A DNA stretch of 64,000 nucleotides from Arthrobacter sp. 31Y (GCF_000526335.1 NZ_JAFW01000001.1:4588001-4652000); one strand, 5' to 3'; positions 50,586-60,168 are shown, numbered from the stretch's first letter. A program made the numbers and translations. Notes: generated by a model from the letters alone, not told the origin.

Positions 50586-51412
50586 CCACCGCCCTCAAGC
50601 GCTACGGACTCGGCGTCCTGGCCATCGCCGTCAGCATTGTTGTTTTCATTATTCCGTTGCTCTTCATGGTCCTCACCGCCGTGAAGGACCGCAAGGAAGC
50701 GGCCAAACTGGACTTCGCCTGGCCCACCAACTTCCAGTTCGTGGAGAACTTCACCGCTGTTCTCTCGGCCAGGAAATTCATGCTGGTCACTGCATTCATC
50801 AACAGCACCATACTGACGGTGGTCAGTGTGACCATCCTGGTGATCCTCGCGGCCATGGTGGCCTGGGTCCTTCAGCGCCGTAAGTCCCGCTGGAACGGGG
50901 TCGCCAACTTCCTTATCCTGTCAGGACTGATTATCCCGCCAGCCATCGTGCCCACTATTTGGGTGCTGCAAAGTATGGGCCTTTTCAAAACCCTCCCGGG
51001 CCTGATCCTCATCGAAGTGGCCTTCGGCCTTTCGTTCTGCGTCATGTTGTTCCGTGCCTTCATCGCCTCCATTCCCAAGGAACTGGACGAGGCCGCCGTC
51101 ATTGACGGATGCGGGCCCATTCGATTGTTCTTCCGGGTGATCTTCCCGCTGCTGCGTTCGGTGATCGTTACCGTGATCGTTGTGCAGTCTGTCCACATCT
51201 TCAACGACTTCCAGAACCCGCTCTACTTCCTGCCAGGAGACGCGAATGCCACGGTCCAGCTGACGCTGTTTAACTTCCAGAGCCAGTTCACCACCAACTA
51301 CAACCTGCTCTTCATGAACATCCTGCTTATCACCGTGCCGCCTTTCATCATGTACCTGTTCTTCAACCGCCAGATTGTCGCGGGCATGACGGCCGGTGCC
51401 GTCAAGGGCTGA
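50582..51412 (+). CDS. Carbohydrate ABC transporter permease (MalG type)
   Basis: This 276-residue permease starts at GTG 50582 overlapping the previous stop (GTGA). Six hydrophobic segments are present and the EAA loop is DEAAVIDGCGPIRLFFRVIFP near residue 162. No ATPase gene follows; the next gene is the GH78, 50 bases on. Confidence 0.92.
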   Translation: MTTALKRYGLGVLAIAVSIVVFIIPLLFMVLTAVKDRKEAAKLDFAWPTNFQFVENFTAVLSARKFMLVTAFINSTILTVVSVTILVILAAMVAWVLQRRKSRWNGVANFLILSGLIIPPAIVPTIWVLQSMGLFKTLPGLILIEVAFGLSFCVMLFRAFIASIPKELDEAAVIDGCGPIRLFFRVIFPLLRSVIVTVIVVQSVHIFNDFQNPLYFLPGDANATVQLTLFNFQSQFTTNYNLLFMNILLITVPPFIMYLFFNRQIVAGMTAGAVKG

Positions 51413-51461
51413 TCCAGTCACCAGCCGGCCCCACAACACCCACATCAAGGAGACTTCCGCT

Positions 51462-54059
51462 ATGCCTGCCACCGTGCACCCGGCAACCTTCGAACATCTG
51501 CCCCCAATCCCTGGGGCCGGAACCCTGGGAATTGGCCTCGCCACCCCCCGCATATCTTGGAAAACCGTCGCCGAAAGCGGCTGGGTTCAAGAGGCATACC
51601 AAGTTTCAGTGACCACCGCTGACGGGCAATGGACGGGCGAACGCGTCGAGTCCGCGGAGTCCGTGCTGGTTTCTTGGGAAGCCGCGCCACTTAGTTCGGC
51701 GCAGCGCGCGGAAGTCAGCGTCCGCGTGTGGGGGACCGGCGACCACGAGCCGAGCGATTGGAGCGAGCCATCCGCCGTCGAAGCCGGCCTGCTTGAGCCC
51801 GGCGACTGGACAGCCACTGCCATCACCCCAGCGTGGGATGAAGATCCAGAAGCGGATCGGCGGCCGCCTCTGCTGCGTAGCGGCTTCACCTTGGACCGGC
51901 CTGTAGAGTCCGCACGGTTGTACGTCACGGCCCACGGGCTCTATGAGGTGGAGATCAACGGCGTGCGCGTAGGCGACGACGCGTTGTCGCCGGGTTGGAC
52001 CGTCTACGGCCAGAGGCTCCGCTACTACACCTACGACGTCACCCAGCACGTAGCCGACGGCGACAACGCCATCGGGGCGTTCCTTGCCGACGGCTGGTAT
52101 CGCGGCAGGATTGGCTTCAAAGGGGGGCACGCCAACCTCTATGGCGATAAAGTGGCGCTGTTGGCACAGCTCCACATCACGCACGACGACGGCTCGGTCA
52201 CCGTGGTGGGCACGGACGAAAGCTGGAAGGCATCGTTTGGACCAATCCTGTTGTCCAGCCTTTACAAGGGCGAAAGCTACGATGCACGCGAACTGCCAAC
52301 CGGCTGGAGCAGCCCGGCGTTCGACGACTCCGGCTGGTGGCCCGTGACCGGCGTCGAACGCGATCCAAGGACGCTGGTGGCGCCGGAGGGTCCGCCGGTC
52401 CGGTGCACTGACGAAGTCCGTCCGGTTCGGGTGTGGAGGTCGCCGGCGGGAAAGACCTTGCTGGACTTCGGCCAGAACCTCGTGGGGCGCCTCCGAATCA
52501 CCGTGGTTGGCGATGCCGGGTCCTCGGTCACGCTCCGCCACGCCGAGGTCCTGCAGGACGGTGAGCTGTACACGCGTCCGCTGCGCGGAGCCGACTCCAC
52601 AGACCACTACACCCTGTCCGGGTCCGGAGAAGAAAAGTGGGAGCCACGGTTCACGATTCACGGCTTCCGCTACGCCGAGATCAGCGGTTGGACCGGCGGG
52701 GACATCGCCGAAAACGTCACAGCCCGGGTGTACCACACCGACATGGAGCGCACGGGCTGGTTCGAATCCTCCAACGCGGACTTGAACCGTCTACATGAGA
52801 ACGTGCTGTGGAGCATGAAGGGCAACTTCGTGGACATCCCCACGGACTGCCCGCAACGCGACGAGCGCCTCGGCTGGACCGGCGACATCCAAGTATTCGC
52901 TCCCACGGCCAGCTTCCTGTACGACTGCTCGGGCATGCTGTCCTCGTGGCTCAAGGACGTGGCCGCCGAGCAGCTGCCGGACGGCACCGTGCCCTGGTAC
53001 GTACCCGTCATCCCTGGCGGAAACTACTGGACGCCCATTCGTCCGGGCGCTGTCTGGGGAGACGTAGCAGTGCTGACCCCGTGGGCCCTCCACGAGCGAT
53101 TCGATGATCCGCGGATCCTGGCCGCGCAGTACGAAAGCGCCAAGGGCTGGGTGGATTTGCAGGATCGTCTGGCCGGTGAGAGCCGTCTCTGGAACGGCAG
53201 CTTCCAGCTTGGCGACTGGCTTGACCCCACCGCACCGCCGGAAGACCCCACCAAGGCCATGACCGACAAGCACCTGGTGGCAACGGCCTACTTCGCGTGG
53301 TCCGCCCGGCATCTGGCGAAGTCGGCTGCGGTCCTGGGTAAGTCCAACGACGAGTTGCGCTACTTGACGTTGTCCCGCGAAGTTGCCGCGGCGTTTGCCC
53401 GCGAGTACATCCACCCGGATGGCATCATGAGCAGCGATGCGCAGACGGCCTATGCACTCGCGCTGGTGTTCGATCTCTTCCCCGATGCAGTTTCCAAGGC
53501 GCGGGCCGGAAGCCGGCTTGCCGAGCTTGTCCGGGCGAACGGAAACCGGATCGGCACAGGATTTGCCGGCACTCCTGTGGTCTCTGACGCGCTCACGCTT
53601 TCGGGTGAAATTGACGCCGCTTACGATCTGCTGCTGGAAAAAGAATGCCCCTCCTGGCTCTACGCCGTAGGGCAGGGCGGGACCACCATCTGGGAACGCT
53701 GGGATTCCATGCTTCCCGACGGCTCCATCAACCCGGGCGAAATGACGTCCTTTAACCACTACGCCCTGGGCGCCGTGGCTGACTGGATGCACCGTGTGGT
53801 TGCTGGCCTCGCACCCCTGGAGCCCGGATACCGCAAGATCCTCGTCAAGCCGCAGCCAGGCGGCGGCCTCAGCTGGGCCTCAGCCCGCCATGAGACGCCG
53901 TACGGTACCGCTTCGGTGCAATGGAGAATCGACGACGGCGACCTGACCGCCGTCGTCGACATCCCCACCGGGACCACGGCACGCGTCGAGCTGCCCGGGC
54001 AGGACCCGGTTGATGTGGGGCCGGGACGCCACGAATTCGCGGCGCAGCTGGTGTCCTAG
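51462..54059 (+). CDS. GH78 alpha-L-rhamnosidase
   Basis: This 865-residue, cytoplasmic enzyme would release terminal rhamnose from glycosides. Beta-sandwich domains make up the N-terminal half (VESARLYVTAHGLYEVEINGVRVGDD). The (alpha/alpha)6 catalytic barrel begins around residue 440 with PTDCPQRDERLGWTGD, where Glu468 matches the general acid of characterised GH78 enzymes. GEMTSFNHYALGAVADWMH lies near 765. It starts at ATG 51462 (AAGGAG); the frame from 51396 overlaps the permease. It is the last gene of the LacI-regulated operon. Confidence 0.93.
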   Translation: MPATVHPATFEHLPPIPGAGTLGIGLATPRISWKTVAESGWVQEAYQVSVTTADGQWTGERVESAESVLVSWEAAPLSSAQRAEVSVRVWGTGDHEPSDWSEPSAVEAGLLEPGDWTATAITPAWDEDPEADRRPPLLRSGFTLDRPVESARLYVTAHGLYEVEINGVRVGDDALSPGWTVYGQRLRYYTYDVTQHVADGDNAIGAFLADGWYRGRIGFKGGHANLYGDKVALLAQLHITHDDGSVTVVGTDESWKASFGPILLSSLYKGESYDARELPTGWSSPAFDDSGWWPVTGVERDPRTLVAPEGPPVRCTDEVRPVRVWRSPAGKTLLDFGQNLVGRLRITVVGDAGSSVTLRHAEVLQDGELYTRPLRGADSTDHYTLSGSGEEKWEPRFTIHGFRYAEISGWTGGDIAENVTARVYHTDMERTGWFESSNADLNRLHENVLWSMKGNFVDIPTDCPQRDERLGWTGDIQVFAPTASFLYDCSGMLSSWLKDVAAEQLPDGTVPWYVPVIPGGNYWTPIRPGAVWGDVAVLTPWALHERFDDPRILAAQYESAKGWVDLQDRLAGESRLWNGSFQLGDWLDPTAPPEDPTKAMTDKHLVATAYFAWSARHLAKSAAVLGKSNDELRYLTLSREVAAAFAREYIHPDGIMSSDAQTAYALALVFDLFPDAVSKARAGSRLAELVRANGNRIGTGFAGTPVVSDALTLSGEIDAAYDLLLEKECPSWLYAVGQGGTTIWERWDSMLPDGSINPGEMTSFNHYALGAVADWMHRVVAGLAPLEPGYRKILVKPQPGGGLSWASARHETPYGTASVQWRIDDGDLTAVVDIPTGTTARVELPGQDPVDVGPGRHEFAAQLVS

Positions 54060-54074
54060 AGACTGATGAGAAGA

Positions 54075-54103
54075 GCCGGGCAGGGGGAGTTCCCTTGCCC
54101 GGC
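54075..54103 (+). terminator. Hairpin after the first rhamnosidase gene
   Basis: GCCGGGCA (54075-54082) pairs with TGCCCGGC (54096-54103), extended by GGG/CCC with one bulge. It sits 16 bases after the stop at 54059. There is no clear T-run. Confidence 0.6.
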
Positions 54104-54198
54104 ACCAAGTCACAAGCGTTCCGGGCCAGCACGGCTAAGGAGGGTCCGACAACAGGACTCCGCTCGACACGGATCTGCAAATCACGGAGGGTAGGGCC

Positions 54199-54963
54199 AT
54201 GCCCCGCACTCAAGGTGGAGAGTCTGTGCTCTCCCGCGCCGTCCGAATCATTGAAGCCTTCGGGCCCGGTGATACTGCGTTGACAGTTACCGAGATTTCC
54301 CGCCGTTCCGGGCTGCACATCGCCACCGCCTCGCGGCTTGTGGAGGAACTTAGCGGGTTTGGGTGGCTCCAGCGTGACGAGGACCGGAAGGTTCGGATCG
54401 GCGTCCGGATGTGGGAGTTGGCTTCCCGTGCGTCACCCACGCTGAGCCTGAGGGAAGCGGCGATGCCGGTCATGGAAGATCTGCACTCGATCGTCGGCCA
54501 GCACATCCAGTTGGGCGTCATGGAGGGCGATGAAGTGCTATTCGTTGAACGGCTGACAGCTCCCGGGGCTGTCATCAATTACACCCGCGTTGCGGGTCGA
54601 TTGCCCTTGCACGCTTCGTCGTCGGGCCTTCTTTTGCTGGCCCATGCTCCGGCGGCCCAGCAGGAGCGGATCATAGCCAGGCCCCTTGAGGTGTTCACCA
54701 ACCAGACCATCAGGACTCCGCAGCAACTCAGGTCTGCCCTTGCCGAGGTGCGCCGGCAGGGGTTCGCTTTTCTGGCGGGGCACCTCCACCCGGCCGCTGC
54801 CGGTGCTGCCGTTCCGGTCCGGGATCCCTTGGGCAAGGTGGTGGCGGCATTGGCTGTCATCGTGCCAAATGATGCCAATGCGAGGTCCCGCATCGCCGTC
54901 CTGCAGGCCGCGTCGGCAGCAGTGACCCGTTCGATGGAGTACCCCGCGCCACCTCCAAAGTGA
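54199..54963 (+). CDS. IclR-family transcriptional regulator
   Basis: This is a 254-residue protein. The N-terminal winged helix is TVTEISRRSGLHIATASRLVEELSGFGWL (residues 29-58), and the IclR effector domain (about 80-250) contains GRLPLHASSSGLLLLAH. CGGAGGG precedes the ATG. IclR proteins often control aromatic-acid genes (PcaR, PobR). It is read toward the reductase-P450-transporter genes and probably controls them, with a dyad between at 54982-54996. Confidence 0.9.
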   Translation: MPRTQGGESVLSRAVRIIEAFGPGDTALTVTEISRRSGLHIATASRLVEELSGFGWLQRDEDRKVRIGVRMWELASRASPTLSLREAAMPVMEDLHSIVGQHIQLGVMEGDEVLFVERLTAPGAVINYTRVAGRLPLHASSSGLLLLAHAPAAQQERIIARPLEVFTNQTIRTPQQLRSALAEVRRQGFAFLAGHLHPAAAGAAVPVRDPLGKVVAALAVIVPNDANARSRIAVLQAASAAVTRSMEYPAPPPK

Positions 54964-54981
54964 CGCACCTCTCAAAGGCGG

Positions 54982-54996
54982 TCTCAACCATTGAGA
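54982..54996. promoter_or_regulatory. Dyad TCTCAA-CCA-TTGAGA upstream of the P450 operon
   Basis: A perfect inverted repeat with six-base arms lies in the 100-base gap between the IclR gene and the reductase gene, about 68 bases before the ATG at 55064. It is the best operator candidate for the IclR protein. Confidence 0.5.
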
Positions 54997-55063
54997 ATCA
55001 CATAGAGGCGACAGGCGGCTGAAAGCGAGTCTTTACGGAGAACAACGCGAGCAAAGGAGCCGA

Positions 55064-56035
55064 ATGTTCACCGAAGAGAATTCCGATTCATACGCCCCAC
55101 AGACCAAGTTGGTAGTGACTGCGAAGAAGCAGCTCGCAGATGGAGTTGTGTCCCTGAAACTGACACACCCGGCGGGGCTCAGATTGCCCGACTGGACGCC
55201 CGGATCGCACATTGACGTCGTACTGCCTTCAGGCATAAACCGCCAGTACTCTCTATGCGGAGACCGATGGGATGCCCACACCTACCGCATCGCCGTCCTC
55301 CATGAGAGGGACGGCCGCGGCGGATCGGACTTCATCCATCGTGGGCTCGCCGAGGGCATGACACTCGCCCTTGGCGGGCCCCGCAATAATTTCCGCCTCG
55401 TACCGTCCGAAAAGTACGTCTTCATCGCCGGAGGCATCGGGATCACACCCCTGCTGCCCATGATCCAGCAGGCTCACATGATGGGAGCGGATTGGAAGCT
55501 GCTGTACCTCGGACGGTCACGGCGAACCATGGCATTCCTGGACGAGCTCGCAGTCTATGGTGATCGCGTCAGGATTATGCCAAAAGACCAAGTGGGTCCG
55601 TGTAGTGCATCGGACCTCATCGGATCCGCTTCAGCCGACACCAAGGTGTACGTGTGCGGTCCGCAGAGGCTTCTTGCCGCCGTCGAACGCCACTGCGCTG
55701 ACTGGCCGCCCGGCCTCCTGCGGATGGAACACTTCACCGCCAAGTCCCAAGGCGCACCCGTCAGAGATGTTTCCTTTGACGTCGAACTGGCACGCGCTGG
55801 GCTCACCGTCACCGTGCCCCCGGAGGTAAGCGTCCTCGAAGCGCTCCAGCGAGCCGGCGTGCGGATGTTGACATCGTGCAGGGAAGGCACGTGCGGAACC
55901 TGCGAAGTCACAGTCCTCGACGGCGAACCAGACCACCGCGACTCCATTCTTAGCGACGCGGATCGGGCAGCGGGAAACTGCATGTTTCCGTGCGTCTCAC
56001 GTTCCTGCGGCGACCGCCTCGTTCTTGACGTTTAA
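55064..56035 (+). CDS. Phthalate-dioxygenase-reductase-type electron transfer protein for the P450
   Basis: This 323-residue protein passes electrons from NAD(P)H through a flavin to a 2Fe-2S centre. The flavin motif is RQYSLCGD near residue 60. The NAD(P) part carries FIAGGIGITPLLPM near 122. The C-terminal plant-type ferredoxin domain has Cys272, Cys277, Cys280 and Cys310, the expected spacing. It sits 29 bases before the P450 gene and is its probable reductase, as in the PbdB-PbdA pair of Rhodococcus. Confidence 0.9.
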   Translation: MFTEENSDSYAPQTKLVVTAKKQLADGVVSLKLTHPAGLRLPDWTPGSHIDVVLPSGINRQYSLCGDRWDAHTYRIAVLHERDGRGGSDFIHRGLAEGMTLALGGPRNNFRLVPSEKYVFIAGGIGITPLLPMIQQAHMMGADWKLLYLGRSRRTMAFLDELAVYGDRVRIMPKDQVGPCSASDLIGSASADTKVYVCGPQRLLAAVERHCADWPPGLLRMEHFTAKSQGAPVRDVSFDVELARAGLTVTVPPEVSVLEALQRAGVRMLTSCREGTCGTCEVTVLDGEPDHRDSILSDADRAAGNCMFPCVSRSCGDRLVLDV

Positions 56036-56064
56036 ACCCGGCACATCTCCGGAAGGACCTATCA

Positions 56065-57291
56065 ATGACAACCACCATCAGCGACCCCAAAACCCCCTGC
56101 ACGGATGTGGATCCGTTCAGCCGGGATGTCTTGGAAAATCCCCTCCCGTTCCAATCCGAACTCCGGGCTGCCGGCCCTGTGGTTTACCTCAACAAATACG
56201 ACGTCTACGCCATGGGCCGGTACGGGGAAGTGCAGGCCGCGCTGACCGACTGGCAAACATTTCAGTCCGCGGCCGGTGTGGGCCTCAGCAACTTCCGCAA
56301 GGAAGCGCCATGGCGTCCACCGAGCCTTCTCCTTGAGGCGGACCCGCCCCACCATGACGCGCCGCGTGCCGTGCTGACCAAGCTTTTAGGACCCCGGGAA
56401 ATCCGCAAACTGGCGGAATCCTGGACAGCTGATGCGGAAGAACTGGTGGACCAAGTGCTGTCCAGTGGCACGGAGTTCGACGCCGTCGCGGACTTGGCTG
56501 CGGCTTTCCCGCTTCGTGTCTTTCCAGATGCTGTGGGCATACCCCAAGCCGGCCGGGAGAACCTGCTCCCGTACGGGGACCACGCATTCAATGCCTTTGG
56601 CCCGCCCAACGAGCTCGTGGCAAAGGGTGCGCCGCGGGTGCCGGAACTGTCCGCCTCGATCGCCTCTCAATGTGCTCGGGAGGTGCTGACCACGGACGGA
56701 TTCGGTGCCCAAATCTGGGCCGCCGCGGATCGGGGGGACATCACCGAGGCGCAGGCTCCGTTGATTGTCCGGTCGCTGCTCACTGCCGGGGTGGACACCA
56801 CTGTCAACGGCCTGGCCGCTGTCCTTTACGCGTTTGCCACCAACCCTGGCCAATGGGCCCGGCTTCGTGAAAACTCCGCGCTGTCACGGACCGCCTTTGA
56901 CGAAGCAGTCCGCTTCGAGTCACCCGTCCAGACCTTCTTCCGGACCACCACGCGGGACATCGAGGTGGGCGGGACGCTCATCCCCGAGGGTAGGAAGATT
57001 CTCATGTTCCTGGGATCAGCCAACCGGGATCCGCGACGCTGGGAAAATCCAGACGCCTTCGACCTGGACCGGGATCCCTCCGGGCACGTGGGGTTCGGTT
57101 TCGGGATCCACCAGTGCGTCGGCCAACACATTGCCCGACTCGAAGCGTCCACCCTCCTCGAAGTGCTCGCTCGAAAAATCGAAACCATCGAAATCTGCGG
57201 CCCCACACGCAGGCACCACAACAACACGCTGCGGGCTTGGGAATCCTTGCCCGTGCGCGTGAAGACAAGTCCCACCTTTACAAGGAAGTAA
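56065..57291 (+). CDS. Cytochrome P450, CYP199-like (para-alkoxybenzoate O-demethylase candidate)
   Basis: This is a 408-residue soluble P450. The I-helix motif is AGVDTTVN, the E-x-x-R motif EAVR, and the haem loop GFGFGIHQCVGQ with Cys351. SPVQTFFRTTTRDIEVGG, LMFLGSANRDPRRW and the C-terminal NNTLRAWESLPV are close to CYP199A enzymes, which remove the 4-methyl group of 4-methoxybenzoate and relatives. With the reductase before it and an aromatic acid transporter three bases after it, demethylation of methoxylated aromatic acids is the likely job. Confidence 0.9.
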   Translation: MTTTISDPKTPCTDVDPFSRDVLENPLPFQSELRAAGPVVYLNKYDVYAMGRYGEVQAALTDWQTFQSAAGVGLSNFRKEAPWRPPSLLLEADPPHHDAPRAVLTKLLGPREIRKLAESWTADAEELVDQVLSSGTEFDAVADLAAAFPLRVFPDAVGIPQAGRENLLPYGDHAFNAFGPPNELVAKGAPRVPELSASIASQCAREVLTTDGFGAQIWAAADRGDITEAQAPLIVRSLLTAGVDTTVNGLAAVLYAFATNPGQWARLRENSALSRTAFDEAVRFESPVQTFFRTTTRDIEVGGTLIPEGRKILMFLGSANRDPRRWENPDAFDLDRDPSGHVGFGFGIHQCVGQHIARLEASTLLEVLARKIETIEICGPTRRHHNNTLRAWESLPVRVKTSPTFTRK

Positions 57292-57293
57292 AC

Positions 57294-58634
57294 ATGGACA
57301 TTCTCAAAGATCTTCGCTCGTCCCCGATGAGCAGGCTCCAAGTGCGGGCCGTTGCGGTGGCCATCGCCCTGATGCTTATAGACGGCATGGACGTTGCAGT
57401 GGCTGCCTATGCCGCGCCCGCACTGTCCAAAGCATGGAGCCTGGACCCCGTCACGCTCGGGTTCCTGCTCAGCTCCGGTCTCGTAGGGATGGCAGCGGGC
57501 TCACTGATTCTCACGCCATTTTCAGACAGGATCGGTCGACGCCGAATGATGCTGCTGGCCCTGATGCTTGTGTGCACGGGCATGGTCCTTTCAGTCTTTG
57601 CCGGCGACGTCGTGCAACTCATGGCGTACCGGGTGCTGGCCGGCTTGGGCATTGGCGGCATGATCGCCAACTTGAACGTGTTCGTCTCGGAGTACTCCTC
57701 GGATAAACGCCGCGGAAGTATTTTCGGGTTGTTCACCTCAGGGTTCGCCATCGGCGCGACTCTTGGCGGCTTTATTGCGGGGCCACTGATTCCACACTTT
57801 GGCTGGCGCTCTGTGTTCGCCGTCGGGGCTGCGGCCAGCATCATCATGCTCGCGGTGACCTGGCGCTTCCTCCCGGAATCGCTGGAGTACTTAGTCAGCA
57901 AGCGTCCGCCCAACGCCCTGGCCCGGATAAATGCCCTTCTCCTGCAAATGCACAGGACGCCGCTGGACGCGCTCCCTGAACTGCCTCAGGGACAGCAAGT
58001 GCAGCGCGGAATCAAGGACCTGCTCGCTGGACGAATGGCCATCCAGTCCCTCCTGCTGTGGACTGGCTACGGCATGATGATCGCCGCTTACTACTTCGCC
58101 AGCACGTGGACACCCAAGCTCATTGCCACATCATCAGGCGACGACGGCCTCGGCGTGACCATGGGGCTCGTGGTCAACTTCGGCGGCATCATCGGATGCT
58201 TCATCTTCAGCATCCTGGCTGTTTTCCTGCGCAGCCGGCACTTGCTGCTGGGATCCCTGTTGGTCTCTGCCCTGATTTACGTGCTTTTCGGAATGACGTT
58301 CAACCAAACATCACTGGCCATCGCGATCGGCGCAGTTCTCGGCGTGGTCACTTCTGCGAACGTTGCGGGGTTCTACGCCACCACACCCACCCTGTTCCCG
58401 GCCGCTCTGCGCGGAACAGGCATCGGCTGGATGGTAGGCATCGGACGTCTCGTCTCCATCGTTTCACCCATCGCGGTTGGCTATCTGCTGGCTGGCGGTT
58501 GGAAGGCCGAGGACGTCTTCATCCTGTTCGGCATTCCGTTAGTTCTATCGGCCTTGGCGATGGCTACCATTTGGTCGCTCACCTCCGGGAAACCGGTAGG
58601 GGAGCAGGTTAGCGAGACGGCACGGGTGGGCTAA
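57294..58634 (+). CDS. MFS transporter, aromatic acid:H+ symporter family
   Basis: This 446-residue carrier has about twelve helices. The first helix holds LIDGMDVAVAAYAAP; loop 2-3 is FSDRIGRRRMM. The acidic DGxD in helix 1 is the mark of AAHS carriers such as PcaK and BenK. It starts at ATG 57294, two bases after the P450 stop, with AAGGAAG ahead; the frame from 57114 lies inside the P450. It probably imports the P450 substrate. Confidence 0.9.
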   Translation: MDILKDLRSSPMSRLQVRAVAVAIALMLIDGMDVAVAAYAAPALSKAWSLDPVTLGFLLSSGLVGMAAGSLILTPFSDRIGRRRMMLLALMLVCTGMVLSVFAGDVVQLMAYRVLAGLGIGGMIANLNVFVSEYSSDKRRGSIFGLFTSGFAIGATLGGFIAGPLIPHFGWRSVFAVGAAASIIMLAVTWRFLPESLEYLVSKRPPNALARINALLLQMHRTPLDALPELPQGQQVQRGIKDLLAGRMAIQSLLLWTGYGMMIAAYYFASTWTPKLIATSSGDDGLGVTMGLVVNFGGIIGCFIFSILAVFLRSRHLLLGSLLVSALIYVLFGMTFNQTSLAIAIGAVLGVVTSANVAGFYATTPTLFPAALRGTGIGWMVGIGRLVSIVSPIAVGYLLAGGWKAEDVFILFGIPLVLSALAMATIWSLTSGKPVGEQVSETARVG

Positions 58635-58648
58635 GAGAAGCCAGAAAC

Positions 58649-58690
58649 GCGCTCGACGTCGGCACTCACCTGAGTGCCGACGTCGAGCGC
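58649..58690 (+). terminator. Very long perfect hairpin after the P450 operon
   Basis: A 20-base-pair perfect stem (58649-58668 with 58671-58690) has only a two-base centre, 14 bases after the stop at 58634. It is probably a terminator, though no T-run follows and the symmetry is high enough for a cruciform or a protein-binding site. Confidence 0.65.
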
Positions 58691-58795
58691 AGCGGGGATG
58701 GAGGCCAGGCCTGAGGCCAGCGATCCAGCAAATGAGGGCGACACTTAAATACCCTCTTGTGGGATGGTTTTAACTTGCTACGCTTTTTGAAAGCA

Positions 58796-58810
58796 GAATC
58801 GAAACGATTC
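58796..58810. promoter_or_regulatory. Perfect dyad GAATCG-AAA-CGATTC upstream of the MFS gene
   Basis: A perfect inverted repeat lies 48 bases before the ATG at 58859. A second small repeat GCTTT-TTG-AAAGC is immediately upstream (58782-58794). Likely the operator of the transporter-rhamnosidase unit. The TetR protein at 60169 is the nearest regulator; the sequence type also suits a LacI protein. Confidence 0.55.
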
Positions 58811-58858
58811 AAAAGGGTTCTGCTCCCCACAAAAGTTTGTGATTCAAAGGAGAGTCCC

Positions 58859-60157
58859 ATGAATACCCTTGACCAACGAGTGGCCACCCGGCATGGATGG
58901 AGGGTTGCCTTCGCCTCCGGCCTTGCTTCGTACGTCGACGCAGGAGCCATCGCCGGAACAGGTACAGCCTTGGTGATCCTCCAAGGACCGCTAAGCCTGA
59001 CGCCGGGTCAGATCGGGCAGCTGTCAGCGCTCCTGACGGTCATGATCGCAGGCGGCGCGCTGATAGGTGGGCGTCTGGGTGACAGGTTGGGTCGTCGTCG
59101 TGTTTTCCTCGCCACGTTGAGCATTTTCATCGTGGCCGCGCTGGCCCTCATGCTCTTCCCGAGTGTCCCGGTCCTCTACGTTGGCGTCGCCGTGCTCGGC
59201 TTCGCCGCCGGTGCGGATCTCCCTGTTTCCATGGCCATGATTGCCGAATCGGCGCCGGAGGACAAGCGCGGAAAGATGGTGGCCTTCACACACGTGCTCT
59301 GGATGGCGGGCATCCTGGGCGTCATTGTCATCAGCATCTTCTTCGGCAACGCAGGTGCGTTGGGCGCACAGATTATTTACGGACACTTGGCCGTGGTCGC
59401 ATTGCTTGCAGTGGCCCTGCGGTGGGGTATCAAGGAATCGCGTTTGTGGACCGAAACGCGCAACACCGCGGTACGCGACGACGCCTTCGATGGCGAGCGC
59501 GTGGATTTGAGTTCTTTGCGTGCCCTTTTTGCGCCCAAGCTTCTCGCACCGCTCGTAGCAACCGGCCTCTTCTATGCCTTGGTCAACATCGCTGCCAACA
59601 CGAACGGACAATTCTCCACGTACCTCTTCGTGAACGTAGCCGGCACTGATGTTGCCACGGCCTCGATGCTGGGACTGGGCATTCTCCTGCTCAGCGTGGC
59701 AGGCCTGTTCGTCATGATGAGGATTGTGGACACCTCAAAGCGCCACCGCTCGTTCGTCATCGCAGCAATCCTCGCCCTCGCCGGGCTGGCAGTTCCGCTG
59801 GTCTTCGGCATCACCGCCGTGACACTGGTGGTCATGGGAGTCCTGGGCGCCCTTGGCGGTGCGATCGCCGGTGAACCGATGTACAAGATCTGGTCGCAGG
59901 AGCTCTTTCCCACCAGCCACCGAAGCACAGCTCAAGGCATCACTATCGCCTTCGCCCGCCTTGTTGCTGCCGGCGCTGCCTTGGTGACCCCGCTGATCAT
60001 CTCCGCAGGCCCCACGCTGCTCTTTGTCTTCCTGATCATCACCTCCGGCGCGGCGTACCTGATCGGCATCTTCTGGATCTTCCGGATGCGCACCTTCCTG
60101 AAGGGCGATGGCGGCGTAACGGTTACCCAGGACGCGCGGCAGAACGTGGCAGGCTAA
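58859..60157 (+). CDS. MFS sugar porter
   Basis: This 432-residue carrier has about twelve helices. Loop 2-3 reads GGRLGDRLGRRRVFL and the first half ends with PEDKRGKM, as in sugar porters. It starts at ATG 58859 behind AAAGGAG; the frame to 58757 crosses the operator region. It leads a unit with TetR, GH78 and GH3 genes, so it probably imports a rhamnoside or rhamnoglucoside for cytoplasmic cleavage. Confidence 0.9.
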   Translation: MNTLDQRVATRHGWRVAFASGLASYVDAGAIAGTGTALVILQGPLSLTPGQIGQLSALLTVMIAGGALIGGRLGDRLGRRRVFLATLSIFIVAALALMLFPSVPVLYVGVAVLGFAAGADLPVSMAMIAESAPEDKRGKMVAFTHVLWMAGILGVIVISIFFGNAGALGAQIIYGHLAVVALLAVALRWGIKESRLWTETRNTAVRDDAFDGERVDLSSLRALFAPKLLAPLVATGLFYALVNIAANTNGQFSTYLFVNVAGTDVATASMLGLGILLLSVAGLFVMMRIVDTSKRHRSFVIAAILALAGLAVPLVFGITAVTLVVMGVLGALGGAIAGEPMYKIWSQELFPTSHRSTAQGITIAFARLVAAGAALVTPLIISAGPTLLFVFLIITSGAAYLIGIFWIFRMRTFLKGDGGVTVTQDARQNVAG

Positions 60158-60168
60158 GCGGCTAAGTT

